A DNA stretch of 64,000 bases from an uncultured Croceitalea sp. (GCA_947503285.1 CANNDD010000001.1:434001-498000); one strand, 5' to 3'; shown: positions 43,173-52,788, counted from the stretch's first letter. A program made the numbers and translations. The notes: a model not told the origin generated them from the letters alone.

Positions 43173-43880
43173 TTATAAGTCGCCACTTGCCTCTTCGCGC
43201 GAGGCCGCAAGTACGGTGTCGTTTCTTATGATACCCAGCAAATGATTGTGGATGTCCACAACAGGAATCTGCAAAAGGGAATGTAATTGGATTTCGTTTA
43301 CCACTTCCTCCCTAGTAGCCATGGCCTGCACGCTATATGCTTGATACATCAGTTCATCAAGCTGCTGTTCAGGCTTAGCGATGGCAATATAATTTACGGG
43401 AACCCTACCTATAAGCTTATCTTCGTCATCAACAACATAAACCGTAAGGATCCTTCTATCCCCAAGTTGTCGCAGCTTGGTCAGTACGGCCCCTACCGTA
43501 TCTTCTTTAGAACAGCTGAATAAATTGGTTTCCATTAGGAAGCCGGCGGTATTTTCACTGTAATCCAGAAAATCCTTGATTTCACGTGAGGTGACTTTAG
43601 GAAGCAATGCCAGTTTTTTGTCAACGGCATCGCGATTCAGTCTTGACAGCACTCGCGCGGCCCTATGGGTATCGGTTTTAGTGAAGATTTTTTTAAACAT
43701 TTCATCGTTCATCACAGTAAAAATATCAACGATGACGTGCGTAGAAAGTTCAAAAAATACCTGTTGTGCGGTAGTCTTGGCGGCAGTTTCAAGAAACGAG
43801 AGTAACCCTTCATGACCTACATTTTCTAGGTCAGCGGCAATCTCCCGTGGTGTTTTGGATAAAAATTCGTTATTCAACAT
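43173..43880 (-). CDS. mgtE: MgtE magnesium transporter, N-terminal cytosolic half
   Basis: A 235-aa protein with the MgtE N domain (VFFELSTHVIVDIFTVMNDE, ARVLSRLNRDAVDKKLALLP) and two CBS domains (NTAGFLMETNLFSCSKEDTV, YSVQAMATREEVVNEIQLHS), which gate the channel by sensing Mg2+ and ATP. It ends at a TAA just before the linker to the channel domain. The rest follows in frame, so a full MgtE of about 427 residues would result if that stop were sense. Confidence 0.88.
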   Translation of the reverse strand: MLNNEFLSKTPREIAADLENVGHEGLLSFLETAAKTTAQQVFFELSTHVIVDIFTVMNDEMFKKIFTKTDTHRAARVLSRLNRDAVDKKLALLPKVTSREIKDFLDYSENTAGFLMETNLFSCSKEDTVGAVLTKLRQLGDRRILTVYVVDDEDKLIGRVPVNYIAIAKPEQQLDELMYQAYSVQAMATREEVVNEIQLHSLLQIPVVDIHNHLLGIIRNDTVLAASREEASGDL

Positions 43881-43882
43881 GG

Positions 43883-44431
43883 CTATGATAGTTCTTGACC
43901 ACTAGTTGGTTTATCTTTTTGTATATGGCCCAGATGACCGACTTTTCGGATGGTCTTTTGAATAAAAATGTTATTGGGCAAGGTTATCTCTTCATCAGAG
44001 GGAAACAATTTTATTTTGGTAAAAAATAGCCCTATGTTCAAAACTTCACCACTAATCTCATAATCTTTGGTTTCCATTATGGATATGGCATCGCCAATTT
44101 TTACCGAATGCCCGAAAAAGATAATGATACTTGAGGTGATATTTGATAATAATGACCATTGCGCAAAAAAGGCAACGCCTACGATGGTCAACAATGAACC
44201 AACAAAAACCGCCAATTCAGATTGTTTTACGCCCCAGATGACCATTAAAATGGTCAAGCCAACCAAAAACAAAATAAAGTGGATGGCCCTTTTTATAAGT
44301 TGAATCCTCGATTTTTGGACTACTTTGTCCGTAATGGTCTTGTTGATGAGCCTATTCGTAATGATTCGAATAACCACGAAAATGGTTATCACGACTATTG
44401 ATTCTATAATTTTAGTGTAATAAGGTTCCAT
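43883..44431 (-). CDS. Small MscS-like mechanosensitive channel
   Basis: A 182-aa protein. Three membrane segments end in the pore helix FVGSLLTIVGVAFFAQWSLL (MscS TM3 type), then the beta domain VKIGDAISI, EISGEVLNIGLFFTKI, TLPNNIFIQKTI. It lacks most of the large C-terminal vestibule. It opens a ion pore under membrane tension. It ends 2 bp before mgtE. Confidence 0.88.
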   Translation of the reverse strand: MEPYYTKIIESIVVITIFVVIRIITNRLINKTITDKVVQKSRIQLIKRAIHFILFLVGLTILMVIWGVKQSELAVFVGSLLTIVGVAFFAQWSLLSNITSSIIIFFGHSVKIGDAISIMETKDYEISGEVLNIGLFFTKIKLFPSDEEITLPNNIFIQKTIRKVGHLGHIQKDKPTSGQELS

Positions 44432-44529
44432 TGGTCTTGAGTTGAATTATATAATCGGTTTCTAAAGTTAAAAAGGTTGCTACTTATATTTTCTTTGGGC
44501 TTGGTATGGTTATCCATCAATATCCTAAA

Positions 44530-44559
44530 AAATCCCTACGACCAGAGCCGTAGGGATTT
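44530..44559 (-). terminator. Hairpin terminator after carbonic anhydrase gene
   Basis: AAATCCCTACG (44530-44540) faces CGTAGGGATTT (44549-44559): a perfect 11-bp stem with an 8-base loop. On the minus strand a T-rich run follows. It lies 23 bp after the carbonic anhydrase stop. Confidence 0.85.
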
Positions 44560-44581
44560 GGTACTTTAGGTAACCCACTAC

Positions 44582-45349
44582 TCAGTCTTTATTAAAGGCC
44601 ACTTTACCACTTTCCATATCGTATAAGGCGGAAACGATCATTATTTTTCCCTCATCCTCCATTTTTGCCATGGTAGGTGATTGCTCCCTTATATTCTTTA
44701 CGGTGCGCATCGCATTATTATTGATTACAAGATTCGTAAAGCCCGCATTTTTAGTGGTGCGCTCGCCCTCATATTCAGTTTCTTTGACCGCAGGCTGAAT
44801 CTCGTCAATAAGGTCGGCAAGTGAATTCATACCCAATGCTTTCGCGTCGACCTCGTCAATTGTCGATTTTACCGCTCCACAAGCCGTATGCCCCATAACG
44901 ATGACCAATTTAGAACCGGCAACGGCTGTGGCATATTCCATGGAACCTACAATATCCTCATTTTCTATGTTTCCTGCTACCCGTGCTACGAAAATATCAC
45001 CAATGCCCAGGTCGAATACATCTTCAACAGGCACCCTACTGTCTACGCATGATAGAACGATAGCCTTCGGAAATTGACCAATCATAGCTTTTCTGCGCTG
45101 TTCAGAGTGGTCTCGTTGGGTAAGGTTATTATTGATGAAATTTTCATTTCCTTTTTTTAGCCTTCCAACAATTTCCTGAGGTGTCAATTCAGCTTGCTCC
45201 TCGGCGGTCAATATACTTTTGACCACCCTTTCTTCAACCAGTTCCTTTTGATTGTCGAGGGTTACTGGTGCAGTGGTCTTGGTTTCTTGACAAGAGGTTA
45301 AAAATACTACCGTTGATAGCGCAACTAATCGTAATGTAAGCTTTCTCAT
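44582..45349 (-). CDS. Beta-class carbonic anhydrase, lipoprotein
   Basis: A 255-aa enzyme: CO2 + H2O to bicarbonate. Signal with lipobox LTSC (Cys20) places it on the periplasmic side. Zinc ligands and dyad are Cys101, Asp103 and Arg105 (SCVDSRVP), and His154 and Cys157 (GHTACGAV). It follows the DUF2490 gene by 25 bp. The strong terminator after it ends the operon. Confidence 0.95.
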   Translation of the reverse strand: MRKLTLRLVALSTVVFLTSCQETKTTAPVTLDNQKELVEERVVKSILTAEEQAELTPQEIVGRLKKGNENFINNNLTQRDHSEQRRKAMIGQFPKAIVLSCVDSRVPVEDVFDLGIGDIFVARVAGNIENEDIVGSMEYATAVAGSKLVIVMGHTACGAVKSTIDEVDAKALGMNSLADLIDEIQPAVKETEYEGERTTKNAGFTNLVINNNAMRTVKNIREQSPTMAKMEDEGKIMIVSALYDMESGKVAFNKD

Positions 45350-45374
45350 TTATTTAGATATTAAAGTTTAAAAA

Positions 45375-46073
45375 TTAAAAAGTATGGTGCAGGCTAAACT
45401 GCAATTGTCCTTTCTGCCAGTCGACGGTGGTCTGTTCCATCCATCCCAGCTGCACCCGCAGATTTTTCTTGATAGCGTACCCCAGCCCCAAATAGGTTCT
45501 ATTTCGGTCAAAGAATTGAACCGTTCGCCCGTTCCCTATTTGCCGTTCCCCATTGATGAAAATCTCATTGTAGAAAGCGAAATACGGCGTGCCTTTGTCC
45601 AATGAAGTGCCTTTGAAGGGGATATTCACAAAAAGATTGTAACGGTATCGTGTTCTGAAATCCTGTGTTTCGACCCACCTTTGTTCATAGCGAAACCTAT
45701 GGGTCAACAACAGTCTATTCAATAAGGTATTTGAAAACAACGCTTCTTGATAAATTCTGTTTTCCGATACCGGATTATCTACCTCCGTGCCGAACTGCCC
45801 CGTAGTGATGTTGGCAAACCCCACGGTAAACTTTACATCAGAACCCTTTGGGGTATAGGTAAGACCCGAACGCAACAACAATTGTTCTCGGTCACCTAGC
45901 CCACGCCAGTCACGATACTGTATGTCACCTTGAACCCCCCAATTTGATTCTTTGAAGGTAGTGCTGAAAAAATACATGTACCATGCACCCAATTGATCCT
46001 CATCAGGACCTTGGGCATTCGCATTGATGACACCTAACACGAAAAGTAAAATGAACAGATAGCGTTTTTGCAT
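45375..46073 (-). CDS. DUF2490 outer-membrane beta-barrel protein
   Basis: A 232-aa protein with a Sec signal (MQKRYLFILLFVLGVINANA). DUF2490 landmarks: EDQLGAWYMYFFSTTF, GDREQLLLRSGLTY, HRFRYEQRWVE, RYRYNLFVNIPF, and the aromatic end FSLHHTF. It is probably an outer-membrane barrel of unknown cargo. ATG 46073 is chosen because it starts at the signal; the frame from 46106 adds a non-signal leader. Confidence 0.88.
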   Translation of the reverse strand: MQKRYLFILLFVLGVINANAQGPDEDQLGAWYMYFFSTTFKESNWGVQGDIQYRDWRGLGDREQLLLRSGLTYTPKGSDVKFTVGFANITTGQFGTEVDNPVSENRIYQEALFSNTLLNRLLLTHRFRYEQRWVETQDFRTRYRYNLFVNIPFKGTSLDKGTPYFAFYNEIFINGERQIGNGRTVQFFDRNRTYLGLGYAIKKNLRVQLGWMEQTTVDWQKGQLQFSLHHTF

Positions 46074-46276
46074 TTTGTCTAACTTATGTAAAATATTATG
46101 AAACAAAAGTAGTGCCCATTTCTGATTGCCCCATTATACTTAACAAATATTTAATAGTAATACAATCATAAAAAAAAGTTTTACTTTTGATTATGCGTCT
46201 ACCCTATATCGCCGTTCCAATCCGGTATCTACCGAAATTCAAAACCACCTTCATTATAAGACAGCTGTTTTTTTAG

Positions 46277-46297
46277 GTTACCGAATCCGTAACCTAT
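46277..46297. promoter_or_regulatory. Inverted repeat upstream of AraC gene
   Basis: AGGTTAC and GTAACCT face each other across CGAATCC. Nearby GGATTCCGTA (46356-46365) resembles the direct repeats at 47375 and 47396, so the region may be an autoregulatory site for the AraC gene. Confidence 0.4.
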
Positions 46298-46387
46298 TTC
46301 CTTATTTTTACCGTCCGGACACCAAGGTACCTGATGTGAAATAGCTATTTTTGTAGGATTCCGTAGGTATATGTTGGGCAGTTTTCC

Positions 46388-47341
46388 ATGATATGCTTTC
46401 GTATTTTAATTAAAGAACCTTTTTTGAGTTTGGACCATTTTTCCACTTTAAAAGACTATTGCAAAGGCATCAATATTCCGCCGCCCAAATTAAAGGGGTT
46501 TGACATTCGTAGTTTTGAGGAAAATATGAAGACAGTGCACCACAAGATGGCTCCCTTTAAGCACGAATTCTATGCAATTGCCATAAAGCTAGATGGGGGT
46601 GGATATGCCAAAACGGGCAATTACAGTACGGCGGACAAAAAAGCGACCTTATTTTTTAATTCACCCTACCAAATACTTCAGTGGGACATTGCGCCAGATT
46701 GGAAAGGCTTCTACATCATTTTTTCCGAGGATTTTTATCGCGGGCCCCTTTCCAGAAAACGTATCACAGAGCAATTCCCATATCTCTTGATAGACAATAC
46801 CGTTCCTATGGATATTGATGAGGAAGATGCGCTGGCATTTGCCAAAGTTTTTGAGGATATTTATAAGGAACACCAATCGTATAAGGCAAATGCCGAAGAA
46901 ATCATAAGGCATTACGTGCATATTGCCTTACACAAGGTAGCGCGCCTATATGACTATTCAAAAGATAAGCTCGAAGTCACCACTTCGCAAAGATCCCTGG
47001 ATCTACATATCGTAAGCAGGTTCAAATCGCTACTTGAATTGGCGTTCCACCCCGGTCAAAGCTATTCTGAAACCTACCCCAACCAAGTACAGCATTATGC
47101 CAATAAGCTGAATCTACACCCCAATCATTTCAACGCCATCGTAAAACGCATCACCGATAATGCCGCTTCTGAGATCATATACGGTCATATTTTGAATCTT
47201 GCCAAATCCAAACTTTCCAATTCCGATAAAAGCGTTAAGGAAATTGCTTTTGAGTTGTATTACAACTATCCCAATCACTTTGCAAACTTCTTTAAAAGTA
47301 GAATGAAAATGACGCCTTCACAGTATCGAAAGTCCCTTTAA
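46388..47341 (+). CDS. AraC-family transcriptional regulator
   Basis: A 317-aa regulator. N-terminal cupin-like arm (YAIAIKLDGGGYAKTGNYST, LFFNSPYQILQWDIAPDWKGF), linker helices, and C-terminal double HTH (VQHYANKLNLHPNHFNAIVK, VKEIAFELYYNYPNHFANFF, MTPSQYRKSL). It precedes the hydrolase, aldo/keto reductase and SDR genes on the same strand and is their likely activator. The first 25 residues may be non-genuine if a later Met is used. Confidence 0.88.
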   Translation: MICFRILIKEPFLSLDHFSTLKDYCKGINIPPPKLKGFDIRSFEENMKTVHHKMAPFKHEFYAIAIKLDGGGYAKTGNYSTADKKATLFFNSPYQILQWDIAPDWKGFYIIFSEDFYRGPLSRKRITEQFPYLLIDNTVPMDIDEEDALAFAKVFEDIYKEHQSYKANAEEIIRHYVHIALHKVARLYDYSKDKLEVTTSQRSLDLHIVSRFKSLLELAFHPGQSYSETYPNQVQHYANKLNLHPNHFNAIVKRITDNAASEIIYGHILNLAKSKLSNSDKSVKEIAFELYYNYPNHFANFFKSRMKMTPSQYRKSL

Positions 47342-47374
47342 AACCTGAAAACAGCCTTATTTTTCGTCCTTATT

Positions 47375-47406
47375 TGAATTCCGTACTTCCTACTATGAAT
47401 TCCGTA
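47375..47406. promoter_or_regulatory. Direct repeats, likely AraC operator
   Basis: TGAATTCCGTA occurs perfectly at 47375-47385 and 47396-47406. The 21-bp period (two helical turns) is the classical arrangement of AraC half-sites. It ends 23 bp before the -7 box at 47430. Confidence 0.7.
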
Positions 47407-47429
47407 GCTAGGTAGCCTTCTCATGCCCG

Positions 47430-47437
47430 TAGTTTTG
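47430..47437 (+). promoter_or_regulatory. Candidate -7 promoter box
   Basis: TAGTTTTG matches the Bacteroidota -7 consensus TAnnTTTG, 160 bp before the start of the lipoprotein hydrolase gene. No good TTG -33 element is present at the usual distance, as expected for an activator-dependent promoter. Confidence 0.5.
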
Positions 47438-47596
47438 TTGTATCAAAATTAAAGAACTATAAAAACGACTGTTATGGCCTTCTGTCCTTTCTCATATAAA
47501 AATGCGCAAAGTGCCAATACCATCTTGAACAACCTTTATGCTCAAGGTTTGCCTATACGTCAAAATGAAATATTAAAATTTAAAATTAATAATACT

Positions 47597-49513
47597 ATGA
47601 AAAAATTAGGAATCGCAGCTGCCCTTCTAGTAACACTGGCGGCCTGTAAAAACGGAAATCAAAAAAACAACATTACAACCAAAACAGCTATGAATACTTT
47701 AGAATTAAATGCCGTTACCCAAGAAAGGGAAACGATACAAAATGTTGCCGAAACGCTATTTAAGGAAACGGACAAAAGAAACTGGAATGCTGTTCAAGCT
47801 ATTATGACAGATTCAGTCTATGTAGATTATACATCCTTAGGCGGTGATGCTGGTTTCAAAACCCCAGAAACCATTGTTACAGGTTGGCAACAGGTCTTAC
47901 CAGGTTTTGAAAGAACGGTACACCAAGTGCATAATTTCGCCATTTGGCCTGTTGGCGACCGTGCCACAGCAACTTTTGATGGCATTGCCACACATTATTT
48001 AGACCGTAAAGAATGGACGGTCTTTGTAGGGTACGACACCGAATACATTAAAGAAAACGGGCAATGGAAACTCGCTCGTATCGATGCATCTTTATATAGC
48101 CAGTCAGGCGACACTTCGTTACCACTTACAGCTATACAACGTGTTACCGATGGTGCCGTTACAGCTTTCGCAAAAGCGGACATCAATAAAACAGCAATAA
48201 TCGATGGTTTTTTTGAAGCCTTGGAAAACCGAAAACTTGAAAATGTTCTGGCCTCTTTTACCAATGATGCCAGACAAGAAATGCCACTTTCGCCAGAAAA
48301 TTTTCCAAAAACACTCAACGGAATTACTGAAATTAAAAATCAATATTCAGGTGTAATGAACTATGTTCAAAACTATGAAGTTGAGCATTTTTCCACTCAA
48401 AACCCAAATGTATATATCACCAAATATGCAGGCACTATAACCACGCAGCAAGGCAAGCCGTATAACAATAGTTATGTAGGCATCTTTACCATAGAAGGCG
48501 ATAAAATTTCAAATTTTGTAGAGTATTTTAATCCCAATATTCTAGTGAACAGTTGGCCTGGACTTCAACCAGCACATTATTCAATGCACAAAGCGGGGGC
48601 CAGTATCGATAGCGGCATACAACTTCAAGAAGTAAGCTTTAACAGTAATGGTGTGAATCTAAAGGGGCACCTCTTCTTACCGCCGAATTTTGATAAGTCA
48701 AAGCGCTATCCAGCCTCAATAGTGACCGGCAGTTGGACCAGTATTAAAGAACAAATGCCAGATGAATATGCAAGCGTAATGGCAAAAGATGGATTCATTA
48801 CATTGACCTTTGATTTTACAGGATTTGGAGAAAGTGAAGGACAGCCTAGACAAGTAGAGGATCATCGATTAAAGATTGCGGATATCAAAGCTGCCGTAGA
48901 CTATTTGGAAACACACCCTAATGTGGCAATGGACGAGCTTTCTGCCCTAGGCGTATGCGCAAGCTCAGGATATATGGCCCACGCCACCGCCCAAGACGAC
49001 CGAATCAAAAAGTTAGTCTTGGTAGCCCCTTGGTTGCACAATCCGGAAATAGCAAAGAACATTTACGACATGCGACCCGGTGGTACCAAAGGGTTGTTGC
49101 TGGCCGCTCAAGAAGCCAAGGAAAAATATGCCGAAACCGGGGAAATGAACTATGTATTGGCCGCCAGTGAGCTTGACCCATTAAGCGCAATGTATGTACC
49201 TGAAAATGTATTTGATTATTACTTAAATCCTTCAAAAGCAGCTGGTCAATTGTATGACAATCGCTTTGCAGTAAGTAGTTGGGAACCTTGGTTAACCTTT
49301 GATGGCATTACTATAGGGCAAGAAATTTCGCAGCCCGTATTCATAGTGCATAGTGAAAGTGGCGCCGTACCCCAGGGCACCAAAGATTTCTACGAATTAT
49401 TGAAAGGGGAAAAAGATATCGTCTGGTTAAATCAATTCAACCAACAACAACTTTACTTCGAAAAAGAAGCGGTAAACGCAGCAATGGATGAAGTAATAAA
49501 TTACTTAAGATAA
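47597..49513 (+). CDS. Lipoprotein with two NTF2-like domains and an alpha/beta hydrolase domain
   Basis: A 638-aa three-domain lipoprotein. The signal MKKLGIAAALLVTLAACKNG sets the start at 47597 (lipobox LAAC). Domain 1 (about 40-160) and domain 2 (about 185-315) are NTF2/SnoaL folds (DKRNWNAVQAIMTDSVYVDY; FEALENRKLENVLASFTNDA). The rest is an alpha/beta hydrolase (VTGSWTSIKEQMPDEYA, LTFDFTGFGESEG). The elbow LGVCASSG has Cys in the nucleophile place as in dienelactone hydrolases. The usual His position near the end reads FNQQQLYFE, without His. The enzyme may be altered or use another base. First gene of a module with AKR and SDR genes. Confidence 0.85.
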   Translation: MKKLGIAAALLVTLAACKNGNQKNNITTKTAMNTLELNAVTQERETIQNVAETLFKETDKRNWNAVQAIMTDSVYVDYTSLGGDAGFKTPETIVTGWQQVLPGFERTVHQVHNFAIWPVGDRATATFDGIATHYLDRKEWTVFVGYDTEYIKENGQWKLARIDASLYSQSGDTSLPLTAIQRVTDGAVTAFAKADINKTAIIDGFFEALENRKLENVLASFTNDARQEMPLSPENFPKTLNGITEIKNQYSGVMNYVQNYEVEHFSTQNPNVYITKYAGTITTQQGKPYNNSYVGIFTIEGDKISNFVEYFNPNILVNSWPGLQPAHYSMHKAGASIDSGIQLQEVSFNSNGVNLKGHLFLPPNFDKSKRYPASIVTGSWTSIKEQMPDEYASVMAKDGFITLTFDFTGFGESEGQPRQVEDHRLKIADIKAAVDYLETHPNVAMDELSALGVCASSGYMAHATAQDDRIKKLVLVAPWLHNPEIAKNIYDMRPGGTKGLLLAAQEAKEKYAETGEMNYVLAASELDPLSAMYVPENVFDYYLNPSKAAGQLYDNRFAVSSWEPWLTFDGITIGQEISQPVFIVHSESGAVPQGTKDFYELLKGEKDIVWLNQFNQQQLYFEKEAVNAAMDEVINYLR

Positions 49514-49542
49514 AAAACAATAACAATTAAAACATAGAAACG

Positions 49543-50577
49543 ATGAACTATAGATTATTAGGAAATACAGGATTAAGAGTGAGTGAAATGGCCTTGGGCA
49601 CAATGACGTTTGGTACCGAGGCCGGATGGGGAGCCGACAAGGAAACCAGTAAGAAAATGTACGATGCTTATAGAAAAGCAGGTGGAAACTTTATTGACAC
49701 TGCCAATGAGATCTACACAGGCGGAACAAGCGAAAAATTCGTAGGTGAATTCATAAAAAGTGAGCGTGATGCCATTGTTTTGGGAACGAAGTACACAGAT
49801 GCAATGCCAGGTGCCGACCCCAATATGGCCGGAAACAGTAGAAAAAGTATGATGCAATCGTTGCACCGTAGTTTAAAAAGGCTGAATACGGACTATATAG
49901 ATATCTTTTGGGTGCACTCATGGGATTTTATGTCACCTGTAGAAGAGGTTATGCGCTCACTGGACGATATGGTAAGCCAAGGAAAAGTATTGTATCTAGG
50001 AATTTCAGATGCGCCGGCTTGGGTCATTAGCAAAGCCAATATGTATGCCCGTCAAAATGGATTGACCCCTTTTGAAGCCTCACAGATAGAATACAGTTTG
50101 ATTCAACGTACCGGCGAACGTGAATTGTTACCTATGGCCAAAGATGAAGGAATGACGACCCTAGGATGGTCGCCGCTGTCTTCAGGCATCTTAACTGGTA
50201 AGTACAACACTGATGACGGTAAGGGAAATCGAAGGCTCGACGTATCAGAATTCGCGGCGCTTTCAGAACGTAATTTAGGTATTGCGGCCAAAGTAATCGA
50301 GGTGGCGGCTAAATATGACGTCAGCCCTGCCACGGTAGCGATTGGTTTCGTAAAACAACAGGGAATCGTCCCTATTTTGGGCGGAACGAAACTGAGTCAT
50401 ATCGAGTCTAACCTTAGGGGTGCGGATTTTACCCTTTCAGACGACGATATGAACGTGCTTAAACAAGCAAGTACCATTGAACTTGGCTTTCCGCATGACT
50501 TTTTAAAGTCTACCCAAGCGGTGACCTATGGCGGTCAATTAGAAAATATCGTGCACAACAGACCAAATATTTATTAA
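49543..50577 (+). CDS. Aldo/keto reductase
   Basis: A 344-aa NADPH-dependent carbonyl reductase with the (beta/alpha)8 fold. Tetrad: Asp in FIDTANEIYTGG, Tyr in the same segment, Lys in LGTKYTDAM, His in FWVHSWD. Cofactor segments GWSPLSSGILTGKY and VPILGGTKLSHIESNL are present. It reads into the SDR gene with a TAATG overlap. Confidence 0.95.
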   Translation: MNYRLLGNTGLRVSEMALGTMTFGTEAGWGADKETSKKMYDAYRKAGGNFIDTANEIYTGGTSEKFVGEFIKSERDAIVLGTKYTDAMPGADPNMAGNSRKSMMQSLHRSLKRLNTDYIDIFWVHSWDFMSPVEEVMRSLDDMVSQGKVLYLGISDAPAWVISKANMYARQNGLTPFEASQIEYSLIQRTGERELLPMAKDEGMTTLGWSPLSSGILTGKYNTDDGKGNRRLDVSEFAALSERNLGIAAKVIEVAAKYDVSPATVAIGFVKQQGIVPILGGTKLSHIESNLRGADFTLSDDDMNVLKQASTIELGFPHDFLKSTQAVTYGGQLENIVHNRPNIY

Positions 50578-51302
50578 TGGAAACTACATCAAAAATAGCC
50601 CTTGTAACCGGTGCCAATCGTGGTATCGGTTATGCTGTGGCACAAAGTCTTTTAGAAAAAGGGATTACCGTTATTGCGACAAGTCGTAATCCAGATTCAA
50701 GTAAGAAAGACATTGATAGACTAAGTGTTTATGGCAATGTTGTCTATCATCAGTTGGATGTGACGGATGCAAAAAGTATCAACCTGCTGTACGCTTTCCT
50801 GTCTACCGAACAGGCAGGCGCGGAAACGAAATTTGGAAAACTCGATATCCTGATAAATAATGCGGGAATTAATTATGATACCTATCAAAATATTGAAAAT
50901 GCCAACCTTGAAGACGTAAAAGATACCTTTGAGACCAACACCTTCGCACCTTGGCAAATGATTCAGAAGTTCCTTCCACTACTGCGGCAAAGCCAGGCTG
51001 CACGAGTAGTAAATGTATCTAGCGGTGCTGGAGCCTTGAATAGTCAAAACGGTTCCACACCCGGGTATAGCTTATCAAAACTAGCTCTTAACGGACTTAC
51101 TAGGGCATTTGCAGACCAATTAAAAAATGACGGCATTGCGGTCAATGCAGTATGTCCAGGTTGGGTGCGAACCGATATGGGTGGCAGCGGTGCCACGAAA
51201 AGCCCCAATGAAGGTGCTGAAACCATAGTTTGGGCGGCACTATTGGAAGATAGTACAATGAGTGGAAAGTTTTTTAGGGATAAGCGGGAGATCGAGTGGT
51301 AA
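50577..51302 (+). CDS. Short-chain dehydrogenase/reductase (SDR)
   Basis: A 241-aa classical SDR. Cofactor motif VTGANRGIGYA, INNAGINYD, catalytic Ser in VNVSSGAG, YxxxK in GYSLSKLAL, and the PGWVRTDMGG segment. Its start shares a base with the AKR stop. With the AKR it probably interconverts carbonyl and alcohol groups of one substrate. Confidence 0.94.
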   Translation: METTSKIALVTGANRGIGYAVAQSLLEKGITVIATSRNPDSSKKDIDRLSVYGNVVYHQLDVTDAKSINLLYAFLSTEQAGAETKFGKLDILINNAGINYDTYQNIENANLEDVKDTFETNTFAPWQMIQKFLPLLRQSQAARVVNVSSGAGALNSQNGSTPGYSLSKLALNGLTRAFADQLKNDGIAVNAVCPGWVRTDMGGSGATKSPNEGAETIVWAALLEDSTMSGKFFRDKREIEW

Positions 51303-51480
51303 GACCAGAGCCGAAAGGCAATTTAATGAAGGTATTGTACGAGTTTCTAAGACAAAAAACTAGATCTTATATCCAAAATCTCCATGATTTTCTCGTGATT
51401 TGATTCTAATCTATGTATCTTAATAAAAGTAAGCTTCTATAAAATTAATTCTACCAGGTGTTGTAACTGACTTTGTCAAC

Positions 51481-52788
51481 CTATTTGCTGAGTCTTTCAA
51501 TAATCATTGATGAGAAAAAGTTAACTCCGGTTTTTAAACAACTTTCGTCAATCGCAAAGTTTGGGGTATGCGGCATTGAAATGAGACCTTTTTCAAAATT
51601 TGAACCTCCCAATAAAAAATAAACTCCCGGAATTTGTTTTTGAAAAAGTGCAAAATCATCACTTCTCCCATCTGGTATTGCACCGTACAGACTAAAAACA
51701 TTCTCATTTCCATAAATATTAGAAAGACTTCTCATTGTTTTTATAGTCAAATCTTTGTTGTTATTAATTGTAGGAAATTCGTCATTATAGCTAACATTGA
51801 TTAATTTTTTTGAATACTTTGAACTACCAATTCTTTCTTTTAGAGCAGAAGTAATCGAGTCCATTATCACTTCGTTACTTGAGCTTATAAAAGTACTTAT
51901 TGACACTTGCTGGTCGGTTTCCGTGATTTTAAAATCTTGATTTACAGTCGTGAAATTTTTGTAAATGGTATTCGGGTTCGCTAGACCTATATTTGGATCT
52001 AAGAGATTTCTGTTATCCCAAAATTTGCTCTCTGACTTGATATTCTTTAGGCTTAACATTAGTTTTTGGGTGTAGGAAACTATTGAATCATTTTCATTAG
52101 AATTTTTGAAAGATACTTTTAGGGATTTATAACCCGCAAAAACCCAATTTGGTTTGGTGCTCATCAATCCCGTTGGCATCGGTGTGATGTGTAGCGCATA
52201 AATTTCTTCTGGATTAATAATATCAAACAAACCATCATCGATCATAGCTTTTGCCCCGCTTAAATTTTCTTCAGCAGGTTGAAAAACAAAATAAATGGTT
52301 CCAGTTAAATACTTTTTTTGGCTAACTAACACATCGACTATTCCCAGAGCAATAGTAATATGAACATCGTGACCACAAATATGACGCACACCTTTATTCT
52401 GTGAACGGAAGTCCGTAACGCCTAGACTATCTGATGCCAGTGCATCAATGTCTGCTCGCCAAGCAATTCGTTTACCCTTTTTATTAGTCCTTAAAACACC
52501 TATCACACCATAACCCCCGATATTGCTATGTACTTCCAATCCAAGTCCTAAAAGATATTTGGTTATTTTTTCCGAAGTTATTTTTTCTTTACCTGAGAGT
52601 TCTGGATAGCTATGAAAGTCTCTACGGATTTTTACAAGGCTGTCGAAAATTTGATTGGTTCGTTCTTGTACATTACTATGTATGAAAGGTTTAGCCGTCG
52701 TGTTCTGTCCAAATGAGACCAGTCCAAAAAACAGGAAATTTATGGTTAATGACAGGGCAATTTTTATGGTTTTTTTATTTGAAATCAA
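51481..52788 (-). CDS. Exported M20-family amidohydrolase
   Basis: A 435-aa metallohydrolase of the M20D (hippuricase / IAA-amino-acid hydrolase) group with a Sec signal (TIKIALSLTINFLFFGLVSFG). Active-site segments: RRDFHSYPELSGKE, RADIDALASD, HICGHDVHITIALG, FQPAEENLSGAKAMIDDGLF, and MPHTPNFAIDE with the last His. It cleaves N-acyl amino acids or related amides in the periplasm. It follows the Crp-like gene, with a palindrome between them. Confidence 0.92.
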   Translation of the reverse strand: MISNKKTIKIALSLTINFLFFGLVSFGQNTTAKPFIHSNVQERTNQIFDSLVKIRRDFHSYPELSGKEKITSEKITKYLLGLGLEVHSNIGGYGVIGVLRTNKKGKRIAWRADIDALASDSLGVTDFRSQNKGVRHICGHDVHITIALGIVDVLVSQKKYLTGTIYFVFQPAEENLSGAKAMIDDGLFDIINPEEIYALHITPMPTGLMSTKPNWVFAGYKSLKVSFKNSNENDSIVSYTQKLMLSLKNIKSESKFWDNRNLLDPNIGLANPNTIYKNFTTVNQDFKITETDQQVSISTFISSSNEVIMDSITSALKERIGSSKYSKKLINVSYNDEFPTINNNKDLTIKTMRSLSNIYGNENVFSLYGAIPDGRSDDFALFQKQIPGVYFLLGGSNFEKGLISMPHTPNFAIDESCLKTGVNFFSSMIIERLSK

